From assembly GCA_021604865.1 (NCBI GenBank), contig BQJU01000025.1, positions 1 to 64,000 on the forward strand: 64,000 nt of DNA, read 5' to 3'. The position numbers and the translations under genes were made by a program. Under the pieces are notes generated by a model. That model saw only the letters and a program-made list of their open reading frames with translations, did no database searches and had not been told where the DNA came from. Positions 8,230 through 17,321 of this stretch are shown one piece after another. Within the stretch, counting starts at the first letter, position 1. Each line of letters starts with the position of its first letter. Source of the DNA: Saprospiraceae bacterium. GTDB lineage: Bacteria; Bacteroidota; Bacteroidia; Chitinophagales; Saprospiraceae.

Positions 8230-9108
8230 ATGTTTATAGCTCAAAGAGCTGACCCAGCCTTACTTCGGTCATTGCCTCCTACTAACCAGGTTGTGACCGA
8301 TCAGGCAGGGATAGAAATACAAACATGCTCTATAAAAGAGATAATTGATTTGAAAGCATCATTTAAAGTAGCCATTGTTGTACTCCTGGTCCTGTTGATT
8401 GATCAGGTGCTAAAGGTTTGGGTGAAAACCAGCATGTCTTATGGCGAGGAGATTTATTTGTTTGGATTGGATTGGGCAAGGATTCATTTTGTTGAAAACA
8501 ACGGGATGGCTTTTGGCCTAAGTCTGGGAGGGGATTATGGTAAATTAGTCTTGAGCACTTTTCGCATTATTGCAGTTGGTGGACTGATTTATTATATTCG
8601 TTACCTCATTCAACACAAAGCTTCCTTTGGCCTGTTATTTAGCTTTTCCCTGATTTTGGCAGGAGCCATTGGCAATATTATTGATAGTGCCTTTTATGGA
8701 CTTATTTTTTCTGAATCGCCCTTTCATAGTGGTGGTTTGGCAACCCTATTTCCAGAAGGAGGAGGTTATGCTACCTTCTTGCACGGCAAAGTGGTAGATA
8801 TGTTATACTTTCCTATGTTTGAAGGGGTATTTCCTGAATGGCTTCCTTTTTGGGGAGGGGAGGGCTTCCTCTTTTTTCGCCCTGTTTTCAACATCGCAGA
8901 TATGTCGATCACCATTGGGGTCATGAGTATCCTTATATTCCAGCGCAGTTTCTTTGGCAAAACTGAAATAGAAGAAGAAAATGCCGAAAACTTCCCGAAG
9001 ATGCAAGCAGGAACGGTAGAAGTAGGCGCGAATGGAACTCATAATGATGAAACCAATCAAGGAACAGAATTTTGGCCTGAAGATCCACAGACTAAATCTG
9101 AGAATTAA
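8230..9108 (+). CDS. lspA: Lipoprotein signal peptidase (signal peptidase II)
   Basis: 292 residues from ATG 8230. Four membrane segments are visible, starting with FKVAIVVLLVLLIDQVLKVWV. Family motifs are FVENNGMAFGL, then GAIGNIIDSAF with the first catalytic Asp (residue 152 in this numbering) and FNIADMSITIG with the second (Asp224). The enzyme cleaves the signal peptide of diacylglyceryl-prolipoproteins in the inner membrane. The first 40 residues are unlike LspA. A TTG at 8350 with AGAG 9 nt upstream gives a 252-residue protein beginning LKASFKVAIVV and may be the true start. A hydrophilic, acidic tail of about 50 residues follows the last membrane segment. Confidence 0.92.
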   Translation: MFIAQRADPALLRSLPPTNQVVTDQAGIEIQTCSIKEIIDLKASFKVAIVVLLVLLIDQVLKVWVKTSMSYGEEIYLFGLDWARIHFVENNGMAFGLSLGGDYGKLVLSTFRIIAVGGLIYYIRYLIQHKASFGLLFSFSLILAGAIGNIIDSAFYGLIFSESPFHSGGLATLFPEGGGYATFLHGKVVDMLYFPMFEGVFPEWLPFWGGEGFLFFRPVFNIADMSITIGVMSILIFQRSFFGKTEIEEENAENFPKMQAGTVEVGANGTHNDETNQGTEFWPEDPQTKSEN

Positions 9109-9290
9109 CAAACTTTATTAGAGGTAACGCTCGTTTACGACTATCGCTTGTTGTATAGAAATGCGCTTAATTTCTATTTTAACATCAATTCTACTTTAAA
9201 AAAACAATATAAATACATATATTGCAGTGGCAGCACAGCCCTGGCAGATTTTTATTAACCGGTAGCATTTTTGTTACCCAAATAAATTGA

Positions 9291-9794
9291 TTGGCTATGC
9301 TGTTCAGGTGTCACCTTTTAGCTTGTTCCCATCTGGAGGAACAGGCAGCCATATTGTTTTTTCGGTCCCCCTCTAAAGGCCGTCCTTTCTGGGAGCGGAA
9401 GGAGATTCTTGATCCGGCGCAAATCCCACAACGGCTTCGTGCATCCAAATCTAAAAGAAATAGAACCGACGAATCCGGAGAGGCAGAACAGTTTGTTTTG
9501 CGAGCCACTTTCGACGGTTGGTATCCCTGCTATTCCTGTGAGGATTCCCAGGAAATTTATCTAAGTCGGGGAGAAATATGGAAATATGGACACACCCGCC
9601 CTGGCAGGTACAACCGCTATGCAGGTCGATGGCTTTTGCGTATGCATCTGGACTATCGAATTCAACAAATGGGCACTTATGCCCAATGCAGGAGGGCTTG
9701 TTCTGAGAAAATCGCCCAATATGCAAACCTGCCCGAAAACCTAAGACGTGCCCATCAATTAATGCTTCCTCCTGCAAACCCTGTCAATCCGTAA
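9291..9794 (+). CDS. Orphan toxin-like domain protein (polymorphic-toxin C-terminal type), candidate
   Basis: 167 residues from TTG 9291, or 165 from ATG 9297; an in-frame stop lies just before 9291. No signal peptide or export domain is visible. The last 100 residues carry YPCYSC, EIYLSRGEIWKYGHT, a run of Arg/Tyr (GRYNRYAGRW), an internal ACSEKIAQY and the end LPPANPVNP. In my memory, the arrangement GE-WKYG-T...RY...(C/A)xxEKI...LPPxNP occurs at the C-terminal ends of large Bacteroidota secreted or Rhs-type proteins as a presumed GIY-YIG-like nuclease toxin. That is family recognition, not a search result. Only 3 bp separate it from the next gene, which would fit an immunity partner. It could also be a stand-alone hypothetical protein. 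Confidence 0.5.
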   Translation: MAMLFRCHLLACSHLEEQAAILFFRSPSKGRPFWERKEILDPAQIPQRLRASKSKRNRTDESGEAEQFVLRATFDGWYPCYSCEDSQEIYLSRGEIWKYGHTRPGRYNRYAGRWLLRMHLDYRIQQMGTYAQCRRACSEKIAQYANLPENLRRAHQLMLPPANPVNP

Positions 9795-9797
9795 CTC

Positions 9798-10223
9798 ATG
9801 GCTGCTTACCCCCCATTTATCCTGCGCCCTTTTGGCTTATCTGCTATTCTATGGGATGGCATTGGTGATAATATCAGTATCAGTATTGGCCTTTTGGAAA
9901 ACCTGCTGACTGAAAATCTGTCGATGGAAAACTATGGAAAAGGTGTGGAACTTATTAGCGTCAATTTCATCGCTGTTCCTCCGGAAAACAAAAACCATCC
10001 AGAGCAACTAAAGTATCATCCTAGAGGGCGAGAATTATATGCTCAATTGAAGTTGCCTTTTCAGCAAATACGGTATGCCAGTCCGCAACAGATTATTAAA
10101 CTTATGGCACAAACTTACTTAAAGGCGATCGATCAGTATGCCGACCTGACAATTCCCGACTTCAACCTTAGGCAATTCAAAACGGATGTGATTCAACTTT
10201 TTGATCGTGCAGGATGGGGCTGA
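9798..10223 (+). CDS. Candidate immunity-type partner of the toxin-like gene
   Basis: 141 residues, starting 3 bp after the preceding stop. No signal peptide, no clear membrane segment and no motif I can name with certainty. The sequence has a predicted alpha/beta look: an amphipathic N-terminal strand region, a SMENYGKGVELISVNFIAVPP segment split across residues 47-68, and a C-terminal helical stretch (QQIIKLMAQTYLKAID, then QFKTDVIQLFDRAG). Small cytosolic alpha/beta proteins immediately downstream of toxin domains are typical immunity proteins. The assignment rests on that context. The stop codon overlaps the first base of a dispersed repeat half-site. Confidence 0.45.
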   Translation: MAAYPPFILRPFGLSAILWDGIGDNISISIGLLENLLTENLSMENYGKGVELISVNFIAVPPENKNHPEQLKYHPRGRELYAQLKLPFQQIRYASPQQIIKLMAQTYLKAIDQYADLTIPDFNLRQFKTDVIQLFDRAGWG

Positions 10224-10250
10224 GAGCATGTTTGGAGGCCAACCTTTTGG
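10223..10250 (+). repeat. Dispersed intergenic repeat, left half-site
   Basis: AGAGCATGTTTGGAGG followed by CCAACCTTTTGG, starting at the stop codon of the preceding gene. Related left halves occur at 26444, 44711 and 49849, and a full palindromic copy at 61141. Confidence 0.55.
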
Positions 10251-10423
10251 CTGAACCCAAACGATAACTAAACGACCTCTCCCCATTGCCAACAAATATT
10301 ACTATCTTCATAAGAATATAGAATTGTTTCCAACAAAGAACTTATGACCAATGTTACTGTTTAAGGTGAGTATAATCATAACAAACGTTAATAAAACCTT
10401 CTAAATTGACCAAAAATCAAGCC

Positions 10424-11242
10424 ATGAAAAAAATCCTTTTTCCGACTGATCTTTCACCACATGCCAAAACAGTTTTTGAATACGCACTGGTCTTAGCCAA
10501 AAAGATGAATGCCTCCATTACCGTGTTCTCTGCCCATGGCCGACCAAATATTGCGTTGGAAGATATAGAAGTCCAGGAAGAACGCAGCGAAACAGTGATT
10601 AAAAATCTGAGGAAATTTGTGACAGACCACCTTCCGGACTCTTATGATGATATCGAATTTCAATATGAAGCCAGAATCGCCTATCCGGGTGAAGGTATTG
10701 CCAAAGCTGCGGAGGAATTGAAACCTGAACTTATTGTAATGGGTATGCGCGACCGCACGAATGATATTGGTGCCCGTTTTGGTAGTTCCGCCTTTGATAC
10801 AATTCGCGATGTCGATTGTCCCGTATTGGCTATTCCTCCAGGTACAGATTTTGTGCCGATCAAAAACCTGGTTTACGCCGTAGATTTTGAATTTGAAGAC
10901 CTACCGGTTATCAACCATTTACTGGATTGGAGCCAGCAGTTTCAAACCGACACACATATTCTGCACGTTTTTGAAAAAAATGAACATAAGACAATTGTTC
11001 AGGATAAAATGGCCGTGCTTTCTGGGGTTTATTTCGACAATCCAAGGCTGAGTTTTGAAATACGGGGAGGCAAATTTCAAGAGGTTATTGACGAATTCCT
11101 GGAAGAAAAAGATGCTGGAGTTCTGGTCATGCTTTCCCACCGGAGAAGGTTTTTGGAACGTGTTATTTTCCCTAGCCAGACAGTAAAAGTGGCTCGAAAA
11201 TTGAATCTACCGTTATTGGTGTTTAAGGCACGGTATAATTAA
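10424..11242 (+). CDS. Universal stress protein with two USP domains
   Basis: 272 residues from ATG 10424 (MKKILFPTDLSPHAK, the canonical USP start). The frame is open from a TTG at 10406, but the ATG fits better. Domain 1 covers about residues 1-140 and ends in DCPVLAIPPG; domain 2 covers about 148-272 and ends in LNLPLLVFKA. The ATP-binding G-x2-G-x9-G-(S/T) pattern is not clean in either half (first half GMRDRTNDIGARFGSS), so nucleotide binding is uncertain. Such proteins are cytosolic stress-response factors of undefined biochemistry. A second tandem USP gene lies at 47426-48268. Confidence 0.88.
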   Translation: MKKILFPTDLSPHAKTVFEYALVLAKKMNASITVFSAHGRPNIALEDIEVQEERSETVIKNLRKFVTDHLPDSYDDIEFQYEARIAYPGEGIAKAAEELKPELIVMGMRDRTNDIGARFGSSAFDTIRDVDCPVLAIPPGTDFVPIKNLVYAVDFEFEDLPVINHLLDWSQQFQTDTHILHVFEKNEHKTIVQDKMAVLSGVYFDNPRLSFEIRGGKFQEVIDEFLEEKDAGVLVMLSHRRRFLERVIFPSQTVKVARKLNLPLLVFKARYN

Positions 11243-11247
11243 GTGTT

Positions 11248-11287
11248 TGTTTGGAGAGCCTAAAGTTTGACCTCCAAACATGCACTA
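11248..11287. repeat. Dispersed intergenic repeat, short palindromic copy
   Basis: TGTTTGGAG (11248-11256) and CTCCAAACA (11272-11280) form a perfect 9-bp inverted repeat, followed by TGCACTAAG. The right half matches the tail at 61169-61185 and at 2861-2876. Confidence 0.6.
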
Positions 11288-11368
11288 AGATCGCCTGCGG
11301 CTGTCAGAGGCCAAACGCTGTATTGTTTGAGTCTGACAGTCGAAGACGATCTGACAGCATAGCGATCT
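11288..11368. terminator. Long hairpin between convergent genes
   Basis: AGATCGCCTGCGGCTGTCAGA (arm at 11288-11308) faces TCTGACAGCATAGCGATCT (11350-11368), giving outer and inner paired blocks. An alternative inner pairing exists, CTGTCAGA (11301-11308) with TCTGACAG (11332-11339). A T-run (CTTTTTCC) follows on the right. It sits exactly between the convergent USP and DUF1501 genes and may terminate both. Confidence 0.5.
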
Positions 11369-11374
11369 TTTTCC

Positions 11375-12571
11375 TCACACTACTTGCAAACCTCCAAAAT
11401 CTCCCATCAATACCTGTCGGGCATTGGCATCAAGCCATTGGTCCGTAATACTGGCGTACACCTTTCTGAAGTCAACCTGATAAATGAGGTCTCCCTGATC
11501 AAGCTGCTTCAAGTCAGGGGCCTGGTTGAAGAATCCCGGTTTTTTAAGTTGCCCACCAATTAAGAAAAGATTGTTGGCGGTGCCGTGGTCGGTGCCATTG
11601 CTGGCATTTTGTTTTACCCGGCGGCCAAATTCCGAGAAGGTCATAATGAGTACATCCTGAAGTAGGCCATTGGCCTTTAGGTCGGCAACAAGTGCTTTCA
11701 TGCCATCGGCGTATTGCTGGAGCAAGCGCGTTTGTTGGTTTTTCTGATTGGCATGGGTATCAAAACCCGTTAGGCTGAGGTAGTAAACTTTAGTATCTGT
11801 ATCGGCGGTGATGAGTTCGGCTACCTGTTTTAAATCTTTTCCGAAAGGGGTCGTAGGATAATCGGCCTGAGCACGGTGTACTTTTGATTTTTCGTGTAGA
11901 TAGTTTGCGGAAGACTGCGCATCAATCATGGTTTTGTAGAGATAGGCCACCTGTTCATCCTGTTGGTGGTGACCTTGATGCTGGGCCAGCGCTTTAAGGA
12001 ATTTATTGTCGGTAGTTCTTTTTAGCTGTTTTGGGTCGCTCATGGCGAAACCATTGTGTTCAGCACCTTTTAAAGCCAGGCTGAGGCTATCATCTACTTC
12101 GAGGGCGTGATAGGGTGTAGCACAAGAAGTACAATTACTATCAAGGTACCGCCCCAGCCAACCGGTGCTCAGGTATTCATCGCTATTGCTGGCCGTATGC
12201 CAGATATCCATAGATCGGAAATGAGAGCGGTCGGGGTTTGGATATCCCACACTATTAATGATGCTTACCAGTCCATCATCATAGAGTTCCCGAAGGGAGG
12301 CCAGCGCCGGATTGAAGCCCAGTTCATCACTTACTTGTAGTACTTCTTCTTTGGCAATGGCTAGCGAAGGACGGTTTTGGTAATAAATATCGTTTTGATA
12401 AGGAACGATGGTATTCAGGCCGTCATTGCCGCCGGAAAATTGTACCACTACCAGGATTTTGCCGGTCCGGCTACGGCCATTATTCCCGGTTTGTCCGGCT
12501 TGCAGGAATGCCGGGACAAACAAAGCAGTGGAAGCCAATCCGGAATTTTTTAAAAAATCTCTTCTTTTCAT
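11375..12571 (-). CDS. DUF1501 family exported protein (Tat-type leader)
   Basis: 398 residues from ATG 12571, chosen over the ORF's earlier start because MKRRDFLKNSGLASTALFVP is a Tat-type leader with R-R-D-F-L. The body shows DUF1501 features: VVQFSGGNDGLNTIVPY, DRSHFRSMDIWHTAS, TGFDTHANQ and FSEFGRRVKQNASNGTDHG. The fold belongs to the alkaline phosphatase/sulfatase superfamily, but no activity has been established to my knowledge. The leader predicts export in folded form to the periplasm. It follows the DUF1800 gene with a 2-bp gap, so the two are co-transcribed, as in many Bacteroidota and Planctomycetes. Confidence 0.9.
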   Translation of the reverse strand: MKRRDFLKNSGLASTALFVPAFLQAGQTGNNGRSRTGKILVVVQFSGGNDGLNTIVPYQNDIYYQNRPSLAIAKEEVLQVSDELGFNPALASLRELYDDGLVSIINSVGYPNPDRSHFRSMDIWHTASNSDEYLSTGWLGRYLDSNCTSCATPYHALEVDDSLSLALKGAEHNGFAMSDPKQLKRTTDNKFLKALAQHQGHHQQDEQVAYLYKTMIDAQSSANYLHEKSKVHRAQADYPTTPFGKDLKQVAELITADTDTKVYYLSLTGFDTHANQKNQQTRLLQQYADGMKALVADLKANGLLQDVLIMTFSEFGRRVKQNASNGTDHGTANNLFLIGGQLKKPGFFNQAPDLKQLDQGDLIYQVDFRKVYASITDQWLDANARQVLMGDFGGLQVV

Positions 12572-12573
12572 GG

Positions 12574-13947
12574 TTAACACATTTGATATTCCGGGAGTGA
12601 CATAAGGGCCATCACTGCCGTTTGAATAAAGGTTTCCTCGCGCTGGTCTTTGAGCATGGACCGGATAAAATCCACATCAAGTGGGTTGGGTTTTGTTAAT
12701 AACCATTGACTGAGACTTTCAAAGCAATCCGGTTCTGCAAGGGGCGCTGCCCAGCGAATAATAGGCAGCAAATCGACGGTAGCTTTTAGCTTTTTTTGAG
12801 CTTTGCCTCGTTGTTGAGCCTCAAATTCATCCTTAGTACGCATATTGATTTCTGAGGTGGTGAGTAGGTAGGCGGTCAGGTTGAGGCGTAACATCAAGGT
12901 AGAGTTGTCGATCCAGTTTTTTCCGCCTGGCCATCCGGCGACATTGGGCGGATTAAATAACATTTGTCCCAGTGCTTTCTGGACAAAAACCAAGGAGGTA
13001 GGCTCTTCGAAATTTACATTCAACTGCCGAATGATGCCCGCCATAAACTCGATGGGTGATTTGATTTTTGCTCCCTGATTTTGGGCGGCATAAAACCAGT
13101 CACTCGTAAAAATGGTCTGCATCAACTGACCAATGTCATAATTACTTTCATAAAATTGTTGGGAGAGTTCCCGGACGATATCCTCATCAACCTGTCGATT
13201 GACAAAATAGCGATAAATCTTGCGGGTAATGAAATCAGCAGTCTGCTTTTGTTCCAACAGAATGTCGATGATCTCTTCGCCATTGAAATTGCCTTTTTTG
13301 CCAAAAAAGGTTTTGCTGCCATAATCGTGTTGGCGCATACGAAAAACATACTCCCCTTGCAGATTACTCGACCAGCCAGTAAATGCCCGGGCAGATTCTT
13401 TGATGTCCTGCTCACTATAATTCCCTCTGCCGATAGTAAACAACTCCATCAATTCGCGTGCGAAGTTCTCATTGGGCGAGTTCTTTTTATTCTGCTGGTT
13501 GTTGAGATACCGGATCATTGCCGGATCGCGGGCGATGGCCAGCACGAGTTCGCGAAAGCTACCGAGGGCGTGGGCGCGAATGGTATTCAATTGATTGTTG
13601 GCCAGGTTTCCAATCAGCGACCGGCAGGCAAAATGGCCATGCCAAAATAAACTCATGCGCTCCACCAGAGCACTTTCCTTCGGATCGGCCATGCGTTGTA
13701 TCCAGTCTACATTCTGGGTAGCTACGATTTTCCTTTCGAGCTTGCGGCGCAATGCTTTTCCGCTGTTGCCAATATCCATTATAGTTTCGGGCATTTGTGC
13801 TTCCGCGAAAGTAATCGGGGCAGCTTGTTGACCATTAGTAAATAGCTCATCCACTGCTTTAGTTATCGGCCAGTTGCGTTTATTCTGCCATTCTTCCAGG
13901 CTCAAGCCAAAACCGGCTCGCCAGTATAGATGCCTGATTTTTTCCAT
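12574..13947 (-). CDS. DUF1800 family protein
   Basis: 457 residues. Typical DUF1800 blocks are present: LYWRAGFGLS at the start, SLFWHGHFACR, NFARELMELFTIGRGNYSEQDI, ARAFTGWS, and NPPNVAGWPGGKNWID. No signal peptide is visible. Function of the family is unknown; its near-constant partner is DUF1501, encoded 2 bp downstream here, so the two products likely act together. It is first in this leftward pair, with the promoter expected in the 247-bp divergent gap before the T9SS gene at 14195. Confidence 0.9.
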   Translation of the reverse strand: MEKIRHLYWRAGFGLSLEEWQNKRNWPITKAVDELFTNGQQAAPITFAEAQMPETIMDIGNSGKALRRKLERKIVATQNVDWIQRMADPKESALVERMSLFWHGHFACRSLIGNLANNQLNTIRAHALGSFRELVLAIARDPAMIRYLNNQQNKKNSPNENFARELMELFTIGRGNYSEQDIKESARAFTGWSSNLQGEYVFRMRQHDYGSKTFFGKKGNFNGEEIIDILLEQKQTADFITRKIYRYFVNRQVDEDIVRELSQQFYESNYDIGQLMQTIFTSDWFYAAQNQGAKIKSPIEFMAGIIRQLNVNFEEPTSLVFVQKALGQMLFNPPNVAGWPGGKNWIDNSTLMLRLNLTAYLLTTSEINMRTKDEFEAQQRGKAQKKLKATVDLLPIIRWAAPLAEPDCFESLSQWLLTKPNPLDVDFIRSMLKDQREETFIQTAVMALMSLPEYQMC

Positions 13948-14194
13948 GTGCGTTTTTGTTTTCTGGAGGTTGGACTTGGAAATGCAGGAAGGGTTTAAAA
14001 GGGAACCGAACCTGCAAACCTTCGATCATTTTGTGACAGATAAATCGTTATTTTAATAGCATCATAGATACAATAGGGTTCTTTGTTTCCTGAAGTAAGT
14101 ATTTTATTGTAATTTAAAGTTTCATTGTCGAAGGATTTAAATTTATTCTAACAATGATCGGTTTCTATTGTCATAATCCCTAAAACGACCTGTT

Positions 14195-17100
14195 ATGACG
14201 CGCTCATTAGTCATTGCTTTTATTGCATTTCTATTGTCCATTAATTCTATTATGGCTCAAAATTGTGAGCCAAATATGTATTTTTTCCCCTTGGAAGGTA
14301 TTTATTCTAGCTGGGGAATAAGCATGGATACTACAATGGATCAAGGCCATATCTCTGCTACCTCTTTTTATAATTCAGAAGGGGCTACTTTTTATGATAT
14401 TAAAGTCATTAAATCGGATGTTTTTGGGAATGAGGTTTGGTCTCAATCCTACAATTGGGGGAATAATGATAATTTAGTTGCAATTAAGCAATTGTTGGAT
14501 GGTAGTTATATCATTCTGGGTTCTACCAGGAGTCCTTTCTATTATACAACAGGGAGCAGAATTTTGTTGTTAAAAATAGATACGAATGGGGAGTTATTAT
14601 GGACTTCAGCCTTAGGTACAGGAGCAAATACTGATTATCAGGCAAATGATATTGAAATACTGCCTGATGGTGGTTTTTTGATTATAGGAAGTGAAACAGA
14701 ACAAGATGAAATGGTGATGATGAAAACGGATGCTAATGGGAACTTGATTGCTCAAAATTCCATTAGTCCTTGGGTGATTAATGTTCAGAATGGAGGAAGT
14801 CTTGTTCGCAGCCGCACAACAGGAGGAAATGTTTATATCGCTGCCAATGGAGATTATATATTTTCGGGAACCTCACTTCCAAGATCTTCTATCTGGCCTG
14901 CAGGTGGATATATGACGGTGGTTCGGACAACACCAGATTTTGATACAGTTTGGGAGTCTGTTAGTTCCTTTAGCTATTGTTATCCGCCTTGGCCAAGGGG
15001 AGTTGTTGAATATGAAGATGGAAGCTTATATATTACAACTACCTCAAATTATGGCTGTCCTACAGAAGGTACTGTCTCTAGGCTTTTTAAATTAGATGAA
15101 GATGGGAATGTGCTCTGGTCTGATTCCTTAGGTTCTGACTTTACCGGAGATGTTTTGATTGCACCCGATGGCAATTTGATATTGTCTAAAGGTAATGGTA
15201 TCATGAAAGTGGATACTTCTGGTGCAGTGATTTGGCAAAGCCCAAGAGTACCACATTTAACTTCTAGACATCCCAATACACTTAAGGGTATTACCCAAAG
15301 TGGAGGGTATATGTTGGCATGTGAAAGCCAAGATAAGCTTGCCTTGGTTGAGTTCGATTCTTTGGGCAACCATTGTACTTCCAATGCATCGGGTATTGTT
15401 TATATTGATAGTGATCAGGATTGTACCAGAGATGGCTCCGAAATTTTGGTTGAAAATGCAATTGTGGAGGTAACGCCCGGCAATCTGTTTGCCAATACCA
15501 ATGGAAATGGCTTTTTCCAGGTTCAACTAGATACGGGTAGTTTTAACTTACAATTACATCCACCTAATGCTCTTTGGGAAGTAGGTTGTCCCCTGACTAC
15601 TATCTACGATATTTCTTTTCCTATTCCTTATCTGACAGAGGGAGGGTTGGATTTTGGCTTGCACGCGCTTGAAGACTGCGCTCTTCTAAATGTAGATGTC
15701 TCCTTACCAAGAGCTAGAGTGTGCACGGAGCAAATTATCAGTGTGAGGTACTGTAATAATGGTACCCTTGTCCAGAGTGATGCAGAGATTGAAATCCAGT
15801 TGAATGAAGAACTTGAGTTCCTCAATGCCAGCATTGCCTGGACACAATCGGACGATACCTACAACTTTGGAGTAGGTGATTTGGGAATAGGAGAATGCGG
15901 TCAGTTTACGATTACTATTTTTGTGAATTGTGATGGCGAAATCGGCAATATAGCTTGTGTCACTGCTAGTATTCTACCGGAAAATACCTGTACACTGGAG
16001 GAGGGGCATGGTAAAGATGTCAGCTGCCGTGTCCTTACCAATTCTTACGATCCCAATGATAAACTTGCCGCTGCTGCCGATACCAATAACTGCTGGGAAA
16101 CCAATTTGGATGAACTGGCCTTTACGGTCAGGTTTCAGAATACGGGTAATGATACTGCTTTTAGGGTGGTCATTATTGATACCCTGTCCAGTGATCTCGA
16201 TATGTCTACTGTGCGGCCTGGGCCATCTAGTCATTCCTATGATTTTAAAGTAAGCAGAGAAAACCAGCTAATGTTTGTCTTTAACAACATAAACCTGTTG
16301 GATAGCACTTCAAGTGTAGATGAAAGTCAAGGCTTCGTACAGTTTTTTGTTCATCCAAAGTCGGATATTTCCGAAGGCACGGTGATTGAAAATCAGGCTG
16401 CTATCTACTTTGATACCAATGATCCCATTTTTACACCATCGGTGCAGCTGTCTCAATGTAATGAGGTATCCCTAACGGTAGTCGAAGTCGTTCAGACCGC
16501 CATGACGGATTGCCTTCTTTCTAATGCTACGATAAATATATTGGCCATCGGTGGAGAAGGGGTTTATGAGTATAGTATAAATGGTGGAGAAAATTGGCAA
16601 CTATCCTCTATGTTTTTAGGTCTCCTGTACGGAGAATACGACATTTGGGTAAGGGATGAAATCGGCAATTTATCGGCTTATTATCGAAATCCGGTGGAAA
16701 TAGAAAATCCCGGACCGATCATATTAAATGTCCTTGCGAATGATCCCAGTTCTAGCGATGTATCGGACGGAAGTCTGGAAATCTTTGCAACAGGAGCAGA
16801 TGACATATTGTATAGTGTGGATGAGGGAGGAAGTTGGCAGCCTGACGCCTTGTTTACAGGTTTGGCAGCCGGTGTTTACTATCCCTGGATAAGTACGCAG
16901 GATACGACCTGTATCGTGATGGGAGACCCTATAACGCTTATATTCCCAACAAACACCTTGGATTTTGAAGATGATAATATTCAAAGCCTCATACTTTACC
17001 CAAACCCTACCAGCCAGGTGGTCAAGCTGGATATTCAGCTTAAACAATTAGCGGAGATCAGATGGAAGCTCATTGCTGTATCGGGGGTACAACAGGAAGA

Positions 17101-17230
17101 GTACGGGGGAAAGGTTAAAACCACTCACCTGGAAGACCATATTATGGTTGAAGATTTGGCGGCCGGCATTTATATTATTCACATCAACATTGATGGAAGC
17201 AATTATGTGAAACGATTGGTGGTGTATTAG
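14195..17230 (+). CDS. Large T9SS-sorted surface protein with propeller-like N-terminus and DUF7619-type module
   Basis: 1011 residues with a signal peptide (MTRSLVIAFIAFLLS...MAQ). Residues about 40-390 form repeated units of the type KIDTNGELLWTSALG and KLDEDGNVLWSDSLG, as in propeller proteins. Residues about 400-480 are SdrD-B-like (GIVYIDSDQDCTRDGSE). Residues about 500-750 hold a conserved-repeat/DUF7619-like module with YDPNDKLAA, FTVRFQNTGNDTAF and NQAAIYFDTNDPI. The tail from about 930 on (LILYPNPTSQVVKL ... GIYIIHI ... VKRLVVY) is a T9SS type A sorting domain. Presumably an outer-surface or secreted protein; ligand unknown. The first half is AT-rich compared with the second. Divergent from the DUF1800 gene. 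Confidence 0.88.
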   Translation: MTRSLVIAFIAFLLSINSIMAQNCEPNMYFFPLEGIYSSWGISMDTTMDQGHISATSFYNSEGATFYDIKVIKSDVFGNEVWSQSYNWGNNDNLVAIKQLLDGSYIILGSTRSPFYYTTGSRILLLKIDTNGELLWTSALGTGANTDYQANDIEILPDGGFLIIGSETEQDEMVMMKTDANGNLIAQNSISPWVINVQNGGSLVRSRTTGGNVYIAANGDYIFSGTSLPRSSIWPAGGYMTVVRTTPDFDTVWESVSSFSYCYPPWPRGVVEYEDGSLYITTTSNYGCPTEGTVSRLFKLDEDGNVLWSDSLGSDFTGDVLIAPDGNLILSKGNGIMKVDTSGAVIWQSPRVPHLTSRHPNTLKGITQSGGYMLACESQDKLALVEFDSLGNHCTSNASGIVYIDSDQDCTRDGSEILVENAIVEVTPGNLFANTNGNGFFQVQLDTGSFNLQLHPPNALWEVGCPLTTIYDISFPIPYLTEGGLDFGLHALEDCALLNVDVSLPRARVCTEQIISVRYCNNGTLVQSDAEIEIQLNEELEFLNASIAWTQSDDTYNFGVGDLGIGECGQFTITIFVNCDGEIGNIACVTASILPENTCTLEEGHGKDVSCRVLTNSYDPNDKLAAAADTNNCWETNLDELAFTVRFQNTGNDTAFRVVIIDTLSSDLDMSTVRPGPSSHSYDFKVSRENQLMFVFNNINLLDSTSSVDESQGFVQFFVHPKSDISEGTVIENQAAIYFDTNDPIFTPSVQLSQCNEVSLTVVEVVQTAMTDCLLSNATINILAIGGEGVYEYSINGGENWQLSSMFLGLLYGEYDIWVRDEIGNLSAYYRNPVEIENPGPIILNVLANDPSSSDVSDGSLEIFATGADDILYSVDEGGSWQPDALFTGLAAGVYYPWISTQDTTCIVMGDPITLIFPTNTLDFEDDNIQSLILYPNPTSQVVKLDIQLKQLAEIRWKLIAVSGVQQEEYGGKVKTTHLEDHIMVEDLAAGIYIIHINIDGSNYVKRLVVY

Positions 17231-17321
17231 TGTTGTGCACTGCAAAACAATGTTTATTCCAATTGCCTATTTGTCACCTATGTAACAACACCGGCAGATT
17301 GTTCAATATAAATTTGCTGCT

